From positions 124,001-188,000 of the forward strand of contig NZ_JAVFWN010000005.1 in the NCBI RefSeq assembly GCF_030929495.1: a stretch of DNA of 64,000 bases, given 5' to 3'. Of this stretch, positions 52,395 through 61,028 are shown piece after piece (the stretch's first letter is position 1; each line of letters starts with the position of its first letter). The notes below the pieces were generated by a model. The model was given only the letters and a program-made list of their open reading frames with translations. It was not told the DNA's origin and ran no database searches. The position numbers and the translations under genes were made by a program. This DNA is from Nocardioides sp. LHD-245. GTDB lineage: Bacteria > Actinomycetota > Actinomycetes > Propionibacteriales > Nocardioidaceae.

Positions 52395-53921
52395 TCAGGC
52401 TCCCGCGCTGGTGCCGTCGAGCGCCGGCGGGTCCTGTGCGACGACACCGGCGGCCCCGCCGACCGACTTCTTGATCAGCGCCTCGAGATCGAGGCCGGTG
52501 GAGGTCTTCAGCATCTGCAGGGTCTGGGTGACGTTGTCGGTGACCTGCTTGGGCAGCGCGCCGGCTCCGTCGGTGGAGAGCACCGTGAGCTGGTCGATCG
52601 CGGCGATCGGGGCGGCGACCTCCTTCGCGATCTGCGGGAGCACCTCGATCAGCATCTGGAGCACGGCGGCGTCGTTGTAGTGGGCGAACGCCTCGGCGCG
52701 CTTGTCCATCGCCTCCGCCTCGGCCTGGCCGATCGCGAGGGTCGCGGCGGCCTGCGCCTCACCCTCGGCCCGGGTGGCGTCGGCCTCGGCCAGACGACGG
52801 CCCTTCTCGGCCTCACCACGCTTGAGACCCTCGATCGCCTCGGCCTCGGCGAGCGCCGCACGCCGCGCCTTCTCGGCCTCACCGCTGAGCTTGGTCTCCT
52901 CCGCCTTGGCCTGCGCGGCCGCGATGGTGGCGGCCTTGCGGGCGTCAGCCGCCGCGATCTCCGACGTACGCCGGGCCTCGGCCTCCTGCTCGACGCGGTA
53001 ACGCTCGGCGTCGGCCGGCTTGCGGACCTGGGTCTCGAGCTGGCGCTCGGTCAGCGCCGCCTGCTGAACGGCGACCTTCTCCTGCTCGGCGAAGATCGCC
53101 TGGTCGCGCTCGGCCTGGGCCAGCGGGCCCGACGCGGCTGCCTGCGCCGAGGCCGCGTCGGTCTCGGCCTTGATCTCGGCCTGCTTGAGCGCGAGCGTGC
53201 GCTGGGCGATGGCGATCTCCTGCTCCGCGGCGATCTGGGCCTGCTCGGCGGCCTGCCGGGCGTTGGCCTCGGCGATCGCGGCGGCCTGCTGGATGCGGGC
53301 GGCCTCGGGCCGGCCGAGGTCGGCGAGGTAGGTGCCGTCGTCGGTGACGTCCTGGATCTGGAAGGCGTCGAGGATCAGGCCCTGGCCGGTCAGCGAGGAC
53401 TCCGACTCGTCGGCCACGCGCTGCGCGAAGGCGGCGCGGTCGCGGATGATCTGCTCGACGGTCAGGCCACCGACGATCGAGCGCAGAGCTCCGGCGAGCA
53501 CCTCCTGGGTGAAGGTCTCGATGTCACCCTGCTGGCTGAGGAAGCGCTGGGCACCGAGCCTGATCTGGTCGGCGTTGCCGCCGACCTTGACGATCGCGAC
53601 GCCGTCGAGGTTGAGCTTGATGCCCTGCCCGGACACGGCGCCGCGGATCTGCACCGAGATCCGGCGGCTCGACAGGTCCATCGTGGCGAGCTTCTGGACG
53701 AACGGGATGACGAAGACGCCACCACCGAGCACGACCTTCTGGCCGGACAGATCGGTGGTCAGCTCGCCGGTCTCGGGGTTGATCACCGCCTTGCCCTTGC
53801 GGCCGGTGACGATGAAGGCCTGGTTGGGACCGGCCACCTTGTAGCGACTGGTGACCAGCAGCACGAGGAGGACCAGCAGGACCACGATGCCGGCGACCGG
53901 CACCAGGACGTCGGTGTTCAC
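52395..53921 (-). CDS. Flotillin-like SPFH-domain protein
   Basis: A 508-residue flotillin. One N-terminal membrane helix (residues about 5-24), an SPFH/band-7 domain (about 30-200; VIPFVQKLATMDLSSRRI, ALRSIVGGLTVEQI), then a long heptad-rich coiled coil with many AEA and EAE repeats (about 210-430) and a flotillin-type C-terminal region. Such proteins form oligomeric scaffolds of ordered lipid domains. GTG start at 53921. Encoded just downstream of an NfeD-like protein, the common pairing (compare floT-yuaF of B. subtilis). Confidence 0.9.
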   Translation of the reverse strand: MNTDVLVPVAGIVVLLVLLVLLVTSRYKVAGPNQAFIVTGRKGKAVINPETGELTTDLSGQKVVLGGGVFVIPFVQKLATMDLSSRRISVQIRGAVSGQGIKLNLDGVAIVKVGGNADQIRLGAQRFLSQQGDIETFTQEVLAGALRSIVGGLTVEQIIRDRAAFAQRVADESESSLTGQGLILDAFQIQDVTDDGTYLADLGRPEAARIQQAAAIAEANARQAAEQAQIAAEQEIAIAQRTLALKQAEIKAETDAASAQAAASGPLAQAERDQAIFAEQEKVAVQQAALTERQLETQVRKPADAERYRVEQEAEARRTSEIAAADARKAATIAAAQAKAEETKLSGEAEKARRAALAEAEAIEGLKRGEAEKGRRLAEADATRAEGEAQAAATLAIGQAEAEAMDKRAEAFAHYNDAAVLQMLIEVLPQIAKEVAAPIAAIDQLTVLSTDGAGALPKQVTDNVTQTLQMLKTSTGLDLEALIKKSVGGAAGVVAQDPPALDGTSAGA

Positions 53922-53979
53922 AGCGATGACTTCCGTTCTTCCTTGGGGAATGGGGTGGGGAGAAGGAGGGACCCGCGCC

Positions 53980-54477
53980 TCACGGCTGCCAGATCTCGGT
54001 GACGCTCACGGCGGTCGGCGAGAGCACACCGGTCACGTTGACCTCGGTGCCGGCCTCGATCGGCTGGTGGGCGGTGGCGTTGAGGCGCAGCGGGTGTCCG
54101 CCGACGACGACCCGCACGACGCCGTACCCCTCGCCGGGGATGTCGGTGACGACCGTCGCGACCAGGCCCACACTGTCACTGATCGACACCGTGCCGTCGC
54201 TGGGGCTGTCCTTGAGCGTCCGGGTCAGCCACCACGCGAACCAGCCGACCACCAGGCCGCAGCCCGCGCCGATGGCGAGGGAGGCGGGGAGGGGCAGGCC
54301 GGCGCCGTCGGAGGCCGCGCCGCCGAACCCGAAGGCGGACACGAATCCGCCGATCACGGCCGAGGAGATCCAGTCGGCCTCGAGTGCGCCGAACGCGCCG
54401 TCGAGGAGGTCCCCGGCGAGCAGGGACACCGCGAGCAGGACGAGCCCGGCGATGCCGAGGACGAGGAAGACGGTCAC
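53980..54477 (-). CDS. NfeD-like membrane protein, partner of flotillin
   Basis: A 165-residue protein with about three hydrophobic segments (residues 2-22, 38-55, 65-85) and a C-terminal OB-fold-like soluble domain (SVGLVATVVTDIPGEGYGVVRVVVGG). This short NfeD/YuaF layout typically accompanies flotillin genes, as here (58 bp gap). GTG start at 54477. It lacks the serine protease domain of long NfeD proteins. Confidence 0.82.
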   Translation of the reverse strand: MTVFLVLGIAGLVLLAVSLLAGDLLDGAFGALEADWISSAVIGGFVSAFGFGGAASDGAGLPLPASLAIGAGCGLVVGWFAWWLTRTLKDSPSDGTVSISDSVGLVATVVTDIPGEGYGVVRVVVGGHPLRLNATAHQPIEAGTEVNVTGVLSPTAVSVTEIWQP

Positions 54478-54531
54478 GTGGGCTCCGGAGACGCAGGGAC
54501 TGGCTCTGGATCGTATCCGGCGAGCCTTCCG

Positions 54532-55206
54532 TCAAACCGCCGAGCCGTCGCCCCCGACCAGCCGGGCCAGGCCGTCGAGGATCAGGTCGAGGCCGAAACC
54601 GAACTCGCTGGTGTGGTCGTAGCCCGGCTGCAGGGCGTGGCTGACGATCAGCTCGGCTAGGTGCGGGTAGTCGCCCTCGGGCATCGTCTCCATCATCGCG
54701 GCGGCGATGTCCTCGACCTCGGCCGGCGAGTCGAACGGGAGATTCACCTCGGTCACCACGAAGCCGTAGACGTAGGCGTCGATCACGGAGAAGGCGTGCG
54801 CCGCATCGGCCACCGAGAAGCCGCCCGCGCGCAGGCTGCCGAGGACGGCGTCGTGGTGGCGCAGCAGCGCCGGGCCCGGGGCGCTGCGCGACTCGATGAG
54901 GCCGACCGCCCAGGAGTGGCCGGCCAGCCGGTCCCGGGCCGACGCGGCTCGCCGGTACATCGCCGTGCGCCACGGCTCGCCGGGCTCGGGCAGGTCGATG
55001 CCCGCGAAGACCCACTCGACGAGGGCGTCGAGCAGCGCCTCCTTGCCGGCGACGTGGTGGTAGAGCGACATGGCCTCGACGCCGAGCGCCTTGCCGACGT
55101 TGCGCATGCTCACGGCACCCAGGCCGCTGCGGTCGGCGACCTCGACCGCCGCGGCGACGATCCGGTCGGGCGAGAGCGGAGTCCGGAGGCGGGGCACCCC
55201 CGGCAC
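54532..55206 (-). CDS. TetR-family regulator divergent from the NAD(P)-binding protein
   Basis: A 224-residue TetR protein with the TetR_C-type C-terminal domain: helix-turn-helix [32 protein letters not shown] at about residues 31-62. GTG start at 55206. It is divergent from the NAD(P)-binding gene with only 35 bp between the starts, and two palindromes fill that gap, so it should repress both genes. Confidence 0.87.
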   Translation of the reverse strand: MPGVPRLRTPLSPDRIVAAAVEVADRSGLGAVSMRNVGKALGVEAMSLYHHVAGKEALLDALVEWVFAGIDLPEPGEPWRTAMYRRAASARDRLAGHSWAVGLIESRSAPGPALLRHHDAVLGSLRAGGFSVADAAHAFSVIDAYVYGFVVTEVNLPFDSPAEVEDIAAAMMETMPEGDYPHLAELIVSHALQPGYDHTSEFGFGLDLILDGLARLVGGDGSAV

Positions 55207-55207
55207 T

Positions 55208-55251
55208 TTACACCTGTAAGTCCGCGTGCTAGCTTCCTTACATGCGTAAGG
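55208..55251. promoter_or_regulatory. Two TetR-type operators between divergent genes
   Basis: TTACA-CC-TGTAA at 55208-55219 and CCTTAC-ATGC-GTAAGG at 55236-55251 both contain TTACnnnnGTAA and lie 30 bp apart (centres 55213.5 and 55243.5). The second covers the start codon of the plus-strand gene, whose TAGCTT -10-like box (55230-55235) lies six bases before the ATG, implying a leaderless transcript. Confidence 0.7.
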
Positions 55252-55928
55252 TTTGTGTGGTCGGCGGCTCCGGCAAGCTCGGCCGCTACCTGATCGGCCA
55301 CTGCCTCGACCGCGGGTACGACGTCGTCGCGGTCTGCCGCGAGAAGAGCGTCGGCAAGCTCGCCGATCTGGCCGACCGGATCACGATCGTGCCCGGTCCG
55401 ACCGACGACCCGGCCGTGATCGCCCGTGCGGTCGCCGGCTGCGACGGCGTGCTCACGGTCCTGGTGCCGTTCGGCCTGCGCGGCTATGCGAGCGGCACCG
55501 CGCAGGCGGTGCTCGACCACGCCGAACCCGGCGCGCGCCTGGTGTTCTCCTGCGGATGGCACATCACCCGCGGCGACGGCGACCGCTACACCCGCCGGTT
55601 CCGGCTCATGGTGCGCGCCGTGACCGTCGCGGCCCGGGCGATCCGGTTCGCCGACATCGACGACCAGGTCCGCGCCTGCGACCGGGTCTTCGCCAGCGAC
55701 ACAGCTTGGACCGTGGTCCGGGGCAGCGACCTGGAGGAGGGCCCGCCCGAGGGTCTCCCGGTGTGGGCGCGCCACGTGGGCGACCCCCTGCTGGAGAGCA
55801 ACCTGACCCGACGTACCGACTTCGCGCTGTTCATGGTCGCGGCCCTCGACGACGAGCGGCTGCTCCGGGAGGCACCGGCGATCGTCGGTCGCGGGACGGC
55901 GTCCGCGCGCCGTCACCCGGCGGCGTGA
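55242..55928 (+). CDS. NAD(P)H-binding atypical SDR (NmrA-like)
   Basis: A 228-residue protein with the NmrA/YwnB-type motif [20 protein letters not shown] at residues 6-25 and no YxxxK catalytic pair. Such proteins act as NAD(P)-dependent reductases or redox sensors. Controlled by the divergent TetR. The later part ([13 protein letters not shown], then [13 protein letters not shown]) resembles the anti-oxidant SDR-a5 group. Confidence 0.83.
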   Translation: MRKVCVVGGSGKLGRYLIGHCLDRGYDVVAVCREKSVGKLADLADRITIVPGPTDDPAVIARAVAGCDGVLTVLVPFGLRGYASGTAQAVLDHAEPGARLVFSCGWHITRGDGDRYTRRFRLMVRAVTVAARAIRFADIDDQVRACDRVFASDTAWTVVRGSDLEEGPPEGLPVWARHVGDPLLESNLTRRTDFALFMVAALDDERLLREAPAIVGRGTASARRHPAA

Positions 55929-55942
55929 CGGCCGTCACAAAG

Positions 55943-55976
55943 TTGCACCACCTTGGGAGAGAGTGCAAAGATGCAC
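55943..55976 (+). promoter_or_regulatory. Inverted repeats ahead of TetR gene
   Basis: TTGCAC (55943-55948) and GTGCAA (55963-55968) form an inverted repeat with a 14-bp spacer, and GTGC-AAAGAT-GCAC (55963-55976) forms a second palindrome that runs over the start codon. Probable autoregulatory operators of the TetR protein encoded here. Confidence 0.6.
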
Positions 55977-56570
55977 TCCATGCCCGAGTTGTGCAGTCCC
56001 ACCCGTCGCGAGGCGAAGCGCGTCCAGACCGCGCTCCGGCTCCAGCAGTGCGGGCTGCAGCTGACCCTCGAGAAGGGCTTCGACGGCTGGACGATCGACG
56101 ACCTCGCCGTCGCGGCCGACGTATCGCGCCGGACCGTGTTCAACTACTTCGACGGCAAGGCCGACGTCATCCTCGGTCCCGGCATCGAGGTGGACCAGGC
56201 GAGTATCGACGCCTTCATCGCGGGCGGGCCGACCGGCCGGCTCTTCGAGGACCTGATCGCCCTGGCCCACGAAGCGGTCCGGGAGCGGGCCGACGGACAC
56301 ATGATCACCCTGCTCCGTGAGGCCGTGGTCACCGACACCCGGCTGCTGGCCCTCGTCCACACCCGCCTCGAGGAGGCTGCTGCCGGATTCGCCGAGTGCG
56401 TGTGCCAGCGCGAGGGCGACGACTTCCCGCCCCAGCAGTCCCGGCTGCTGCTGAAGCTGCTGCTCACCTTCTTCGACAACGCCCTGGACCGGACGGCGGC
56501 GGATCCCGGCCGGACCTTCACCGAGCACTTCGACGCGACGGTCGCCGACGCCCGCAGCGCTCTCGCCTGA
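55971..56570 (+). CDS. TetR-family regulator of the MMPL transporter
   Basis: A 199-residue TetR protein: helix-turn-helix WTIDDLAVAADVSRRTVFNYFDGKADVI at about residues 43-70. ATG at 55971 (alternative 55980) is chosen; upstream TTG at 55953 lies within the operator repeats. It precedes the MMPL gene by 95 bp on the same strand, the common TetR-MMPL pairing, so it likely controls export or drug tolerance. Confidence 0.85.
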   Translation: MHSMPELCSPTRREAKRVQTALRLQQCGLQLTLEKGFDGWTIDDLAVAADVSRRTVFNYFDGKADVILGPGIEVDQASIDAFIAGGPTGRLFEDLIALAHEAVRERADGHMITLLREAVVTDTRLLALVHTRLEEAAAGFAECVCQREGDDFPPQQSRLLLKLLLTFFDNALDRTAADPGRTFTEHFDATVADARSALA

Positions 56571-56665
56571 CCTGCCGCACCACCGCTCCACCCGCAGCAC
56601 CCGTCCCTCACCCCTGACCTGTGCCGGAGACCCCGGTCGCAGTCCATCCCACCAGGAGACCTGAC

Positions 56666-58960
56666 ATGGCCCGCCTGCTCTACCGCATCGGCTCGACCGC
56701 CTACCGGCGGTGGCCGTTCTTCATCGCCGGATGGCTGCTGCTCGCCGTCATCGTCGGCAGCCTCGCCGCTGCCTTCTCCAAGCCGATGACCGACTCCTTC
56801 TCCATCCCGGGCATCCCGTCGGAGAAGGCGGCGGACATCCAGCAGGAGCTGTTCCCCGAGTCCGGCGACGCCTTCGACGACGCCTCGGTCAACATCGTGG
56901 TCGCGGCGCCGGAGGGGCACACCCTGTCCGAGCCGCGCTACCAGACCGCGATCCAGCAGCTCATCGAGCAGGTGCCGACGCTGCCCCAGGCCGGCACCGA
57001 GAACCCCGGCCTGGTCGTCCCGGCGGCGGCGCCCGAGGGCACGCCCGCGGCGTTCTCGACGCTCTCCGACGACGGCCGGATCGGCACCCTGACGTTCGAA
57101 TGGGACGTCGACTCCCCCGCCGATCTGAAGACGACGTCGGTCGACGAGCTCGAGGAGCTGCTGAAGGACACCACCGACGAGACCGGCCTGGTCGCGCAGG
57201 CCAACGGTCCCGGCATGGCCGTCATGGCACCGCCCGGCGGCACCGCCGAGCTGATCGGACTCGGCATCGCGCTGATCGTCCTCGTGCTCACCTTCGGCTC
57301 GCTGATGGCGGCCGGCATGCCGCTGCTCAACGCGGTCTTCGGCGTCGGCCTCGGCATGGTCGGCATCACCGCGATGACCGCGGTGATGGACATCGGCTCC
57401 AGCACGCCCATGCTGGCCACGATGATCGGCCTCGCCGTCGGCATCGACTACACCCTGTTCATCCTGGCCCGCTACCGCACCGAGCTGCACCACACCGACG
57501 ACCGTGCCCACGCCGCCGGCATCGCCGTCGGTACGGCGGGCTCCGCGGTCGTCTTCGCCGGGCTCACCGTGCTCATCGCGCTCTCCGCCCTGGCCGTCGT
57601 GCAGATCCCGTTCCTGACGGCGATGGGCCTCGCGGCCGCCGCCACCGTGCTGATCGCGGTGCTGGTCGCGCTGACCCTGCTGCCCGCGCTGCTCGGCCTG
57701 ACCAAGTCGAAGGCCTTCGCCGGGCGGGTGCGCAAGTACGACCCGAAGCGCGACGAGCACGGCCGGATCCACAACAACGGCGTCCGCTGGGCGCGGATGC
57801 TCGCCAAGGCGCCGGTCGCCTGGGTGCTCGGCGTCGTCGTCCTGCTGGGTGCGCTGGCCGCGCCGATCACGCAGATGTACCTCGCCTTCCCGACCGACAG
57901 CACCGCCCCGACCGACACCACCCAGCGCCAGGCGTCGGACCTGATGACCGAGGCGTTCGGCCCCGGCCGTGAGGGTCCGCTGCTTGTGGTCGTCGACGGT
58001 CGTGCCATCGCGAGCGACGACAGCCGGCAGGCCGCCTTCGACCAGGTCGTCGCCTGGGCCGCGGGTCAGGACGACGTCGAGAGCGCCGACCTGGTCGCCA
58101 CCAACGCCCCGCTCGACGCGGACGGCGCGCCCACCGGCACCGGTACCGGCGCGATGATCCAGATCGTCCCGTCGTCCGGACCGGACGAGCCGGAGACCCT
58201 CGACCTGCTCGAGGCACTGCGCGACGGACAGGGCACGATCGAGGACCGCACCGACACGGTCGTCGGCGTCACCGGCCTGACCGCGATCACGACCGACGTC
58301 TCCGACCGGCTAAACGGCGCGCTGCCGATCTATCTCGCCGTGGTGATCGGCCTGGCGTTCGTACTGCTGGTGCTGGTGTTCCGCTCGATCCTGGTCCCGC
58401 TGACCGCCACCCTGGGCTTCCTGCTCTCGGTGCTCGCGACGCTGGGCGCGACGGTCGCGATCTTCCAGGAGGGCGCGTTCGGGATCTTCGAGGGCCAGCC
58501 GATCGTGAGCTTCATGCCGATCTTCCTGATCGGCGTGGTCTTCGGCCTCGCGATGGACTACCAGGTCTTCCTGGTCACCCGGATGCGGGAGGCCCACGTC
58601 CACGGGCTGCCCATGCACGAGGCCGTCGTCGACGGCTTCCGCAACAGCGCCCGGGTCGTCACCGCGGCCGCCTCGATCATGATCGCGGTGTTCTCGGGCT
58701 TCATCCTCGAGGACGACGCGGTGGTCAAGTCGATGGGCTTCGCGCTGGCGGCGTCGATCATCTTCGACGCCTTCATCGTCCGGATGGTGCTCATCCCCTC
58801 GGTGCTCTACCTGCTCGGCGACAAGGCCTGGTGGCTGCCCGCCTGGCTGGACCGGATCCTGCCGAACGTCGACGTCGAGGGTGAGTCGCTCGAGCGTGAC
58901 TCCGCCCCGGTGCACGTCGGCGGCGACCTGGACGAGGACAAGCAGCTGGCCGGGGTCTGA
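56666..58960 (+). CDS. MMPL-family RND transporter
   Basis: A 764-residue membrane transporter with the duplicated layout of one helix, a large extracytoplasmic domain and five helices. The MMPL/RND motifs GIDYTLFILARYR in the first half and AMDYQVFLVTRMRE in the second provide the paired Asp-Tyr of the proton relay. Good Shine-Dalgarno AGGAG at 56653-56657. Family members export lipids or drugs, using the proton gradient; shorter than mycobacterial MmpL (about 950). The C-terminal tail is acidic. Ends in a strong terminator. Confidence 0.9.
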   Translation: MARLLYRIGSTAYRRWPFFIAGWLLLAVIVGSLAAAFSKPMTDSFSIPGIPSEKAADIQQELFPESGDAFDDASVNIVVAAPEGHTLSEPRYQTAIQQLIEQVPTLPQAGTENPGLVVPAAAPEGTPAAFSTLSDDGRIGTLTFEWDVDSPADLKTTSVDELEELLKDTTDETGLVAQANGPGMAVMAPPGGTAELIGLGIALIVLVLTFGSLMAAGMPLLNAVFGVGLGMVGITAMTAVMDIGSSTPMLATMIGLAVGIDYTLFILARYRTELHHTDDRAHAAGIAVGTAGSAVVFAGLTVLIALSALAVVQIPFLTAMGLAAAATVLIAVLVALTLLPALLGLTKSKAFAGRVRKYDPKRDEHGRIHNNGVRWARMLAKAPVAWVLGVVVLLGALAAPITQMYLAFPTDSTAPTDTTQRQASDLMTEAFGPGREGPLLVVVDGRAIASDDSRQAAFDQVVAWAAGQDDVESADLVATNAPLDADGAPTGTGTGAMIQIVPSSGPDEPETLDLLEALRDGQGTIEDRTDTVVGVTGLTAITTDVSDRLNGALPIYLAVVIGLAFVLLVLVFRSILVPLTATLGFLLSVLATLGATVAIFQEGAFGIFEGQPIVSFMPIFLIGVVFGLAMDYQVFLVTRMREAHVHGLPMHEAVVDGFRNSARVVTAAASIMIAVFSGFILEDDAVVKSMGFALAASIIFDAFIVRMVLIPSVLYLLGDKAWWLPAWLDRILPNVDVEGESLERDSAPVHVGGDLDEDKQLAGV

Positions 58961-58987
58961 TCGACCCGTCGCACCTGAACACCGCAG

Positions 58988-59029
58988 AGCCACCGACCCG
59001 GCGCGTTTGAACGCGCCGGGTCGGTGGCT
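58988..59029 (+). terminator. Rho-independent terminator of MMPL gene (palindromic element C, copy 2)
   Basis: Two perfect 20-bp arms, AGCCACCGACCCGGCGCGTT at 58988-59007 and its complement at 59010-59029, with a two-base loop, followed by TTTT. A textbook terminator 27 bp after the stop. The core matches the palindrome at 35437-35476. Confidence 0.88.
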
Positions 59030-59037
59030 TTTCGGAG

Positions 59038-59394
59038 CGACACGCTCGGAGCGATCGGCCGGCAGCGTTGCGTCCCGCGCGCAGCGCATCGAGGGAGCCC
59101 GCGGTCCGAGCGGAGCGAGCGACCGTGCGGTGCCCTCGATCGGGCGACACGCTCGGCCCAAACGATCAGCCGGCAGCGTGGCGTCCCGCGCGCAGCGCAT
59201 CGAGGGAGCCCGCGGTCCGAGCGGAGCGAGCGACCGTGCGGTGCCCTCGATCGGGCGACACGCTCGGCCCAAACGATCAGCCGGCAGCGTGGCGTCCCGC
59301 GCGCAGCGCATCGAGGGAGCCCGCGGTCCGAGCGGAGCGAGCGACCGTGCGGTGCCCTCGATCGGGCGACACGCTCGGCCCAAACGATCAGCCG
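59038..59394. repeat. Tandem array of 111-bp units (palindromic element D)
   Basis: Three units with period 111 bp: a first, slightly diverged unit from 59038 to 59145, units two and three at 59146-59256 and 59257-59367 which are identical in the bases compared, and a partial fourth (59368-59394) that runs into the peroxidase stop codon. Each unit carries nested inverted repeats, e.g. TCGAGGG/CCCTCGA, and the ends GGCAGCGTGGCG/CGACACGCTCGG. The 111-bp length is a multiple of three, and 37-residue repeat frames exist on both strands, but I do not regard them as genes. This fills the 427-bp gap 58961-59387; no gene is visible. Confidence 0.9.
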
Positions 59395-59867
59395 AGGGCC
59401 TTCTCGATGTCGCCGGACATCTTGGCCGGCTCGGTGGTGGGGGCGTAGCGGTCGAGCACCTGGCCGTCACGGCCGAGCAGGAACTTCGTGAAGTTCCACT
59501 TGATGGCCCCGCCGATCAGCCCGCCCTGCTCCTTCTTGAGCCACTGGTAGAGCGGGTGCGCCTCCTTGCCGTTGACATCGACCTTGGCGAACATCGGGAA
59601 CGAGACCCCGTAGTTGCGCTCGCAGAAGGCGGCGATCTCGTCCTCGGAGCCGGGCTCCTGGTGGGCGAACTGGTCGCAGGGGAAGCCGAGGACGGTGAAG
59701 CCGCGCTCGCCGTAGGTGTCGTACAGCTCCTGCAGGCCCTGGTACTGCGGCGTGAAGCCGCACTTGGAGGCCGTGTTGACGACCAGGACGACCGAGCCGT
59801 CGTACGACGACAGGTCGATCTCCTGGCCGTCGATCGCGGTGGCCTTGAAGTCGTGGAGGGACGTCAT
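59388..59867 (-). CDS. Glutathione-peroxidase-family thiol peroxidase
   Basis: A 159-residue peroxidase of the non-selenium type. Peroxidatic C36 in NTASKCGFTPQ, resolving candidate C64 in GFPCDQFAHQEPG, and the WNFTKFLLG tryptophan-asparagine motif complete the family set. Such enzymes in bacteria use thioredoxin or, in actinobacteria, mycothiol-linked reductants rather than glutathione. ATGA overlap with the membrane protein gene upstream. Confidence 0.9.
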   Translation of the reverse strand: MTSLHDFKATAIDGQEIDLSSYDGSVVLVVNTASKCGFTPQYQGLQELYDTYGERGFTVLGFPCDQFAHQEPGSEDEIAAFCERNYGVSFPMFAKVDVNGKEAHPLYQWLKKEQGGLIGGAIKWNFTKFLLGRDGQVLDRYAPTTEPAKMSGDIEKALG

Positions 59868-60277
59868 GCCTGCAGTCTGGCACGCAGCACCCGGGCCTGC
59901 AGGAGGACGAAGGAGCCCACGACGACGGCCTGGGCGACGACCCAGGCGCGTCCCGCGGGGTCGAGGTCCAGCGCTCCGGTGACCGCCACGTCCAGAGAGG
60001 CGATCACCCACAGGGCATTGGCGACGACGATCACCCAGCCGGCGCGGGCCGAGCGCGGCGAGCGCGCGTACAGGGCGACTCCCGCGGCGTAGGCGAGCAG
60101 GAAGACGCCGACGGCGCGCCAGGTGGCGGCGTCACCGCCCAGCAGGTCGACCAGCAGGCCGGCGGCCGCGAGGTAGACGAGCCCGTTGGCGCCGGTCACG
60201 ACGGCATCGGCCCCGAACCAGAGACGGCGGGACGCGAGGGCGGGGCGGGCGACGGGCTGGGTGACGGTGGTGGTCAT
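59864..60277 (-). CDS. Four-helix integral membrane protein of unknown function
   Basis: A 137-residue protein with four hydrophobic helices and a short basic start; GGAGGACC precedes the ATG. No signature motifs. It resembles small actinobacterial proteins of the DoxX/SPW neighbourhood but I cannot assign it. Overlaps the peroxidase gene by ATGA, so it may work with it in oxidative stress at the membrane. Confidence 0.75.
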   Translation of the reverse strand: MTTTVTQPVARPALASRRLWFGADAVVTGANGLVYLAAAGLLVDLLGGDAATWRAVGVFLLAYAAGVALYARSPRSARAGWVIVVANALWVIASLDVAVTGALDLDPAGRAWVVAQAVVVGSFVLLQARVLRARLQA

Positions 60278-60365
60278 GGTGGTCCTCCTCGATGGGTTCG
60301 ACTTACCCGAACCCTCGCCCCACGGGGGGTCGGCGGACCATGACCTCCAAGGTCATGCCCGGCGG

Positions 60366-60995
60366 TCAGTCCTCCCGGCCGGGCTGCGGCGCGACCGTCG
60401 GGCCCGACGGCGCCAGCCCGGGCCAGGCCTCGCCCCAGCGGGTGAACGCGGTCTCTTCCAGCGGCCGGCGGCGGCGGACCCGGTGGTCGCGCTCCGCGTC
60501 CCGCTCGGGTACGTCGACCGGGTCGCCCCGCCGGCCGACGGCGATCGCCGCGACGACCCGCGCGTGCGGAGGTACGCCGAGCGCAGCCGCGACCCCGTCA
60601 TGGTCGAAGCCCGCGAACTGGTGGGCGTGCAGGCCCATCGCGCGGGCCTGCAGGGTGAGGTGCGCGGACGCCTGCCCGACATCGTGGGCCGGGATGGTCG
60701 GGTCGCCCGGCTCCTCGCCCTCCTCGGCGAGGACGGCGACGGAGATGAGCACCGCCGAGGCTCGCGGGACCCAGCCGGAGTTGCCCCGCGACAGGTGCCG
60801 CACCAGCACGTCGTGCGTGGCGCTGCCCCGGACCGCGACGAGATAGCGCCAGGGCTGCCGATTGCCGGCGCTCGGCGCCCACTGCGCCGCCTCGAGCAGC
60901 CGGGTGACCTGCTGGTCGTCGAGCACGTGGTGGTCGTCGAAGACGCTCGGGCTCCAGCGGGAGTGCAGCGGCTCGGCGATGTCGACCGGGTTCAT
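60366..60995 (-). CDS. Nitroreductase-family FMN oxidoreductase
   Basis: A 209-residue flavoprotein with the FMN-binding residues HSRWSPSVFDD and AAQWAPSAGNRQPWRY, the glycine-rich HAHQFAGFDHDG, and a C-terminal RRRRPLEETAF that is usual (RxxLxE). Likely NAD(P)H-dependent reduction of nitro or quinone compounds. Stands alone; 33 bp from the next gene on the same strand. Confidence 0.85.
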   Translation of the reverse strand: MNPVDIAEPLHSRWSPSVFDDHHVLDDQQVTRLLEAAQWAPSAGNRQPWRYLVAVRGSATHDVLVRHLSRGNSGWVPRASAVLISVAVLAEEGEEPGDPTIPAHDVGQASAHLTLQARAMGLHAHQFAGFDHDGVAAALGVPPHARVVAAIAVGRRGDPVDVPERDAERDHRVRRRRPLEETAFTRWGEAWPGLAPSGPTVAPQPGRED

Positions 60996-61028
60996 GGGTC
61001 GAGTATCGCGATCCCGTGGCCGCGCCTC

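Noticed and set aside
59024..59491. Open frames with a 37-residue repeat on both strands across the 111-bp array (e.g. ARRPIEGTA- and ERSERPCGALDRA-type peptides).
   Set aside because: The frames arise because the unit length is a multiple of three and GC-rich DNA has few stops. They exist on several frames at once, lack ribosome-binding sites, and one runs antisense through real genes.
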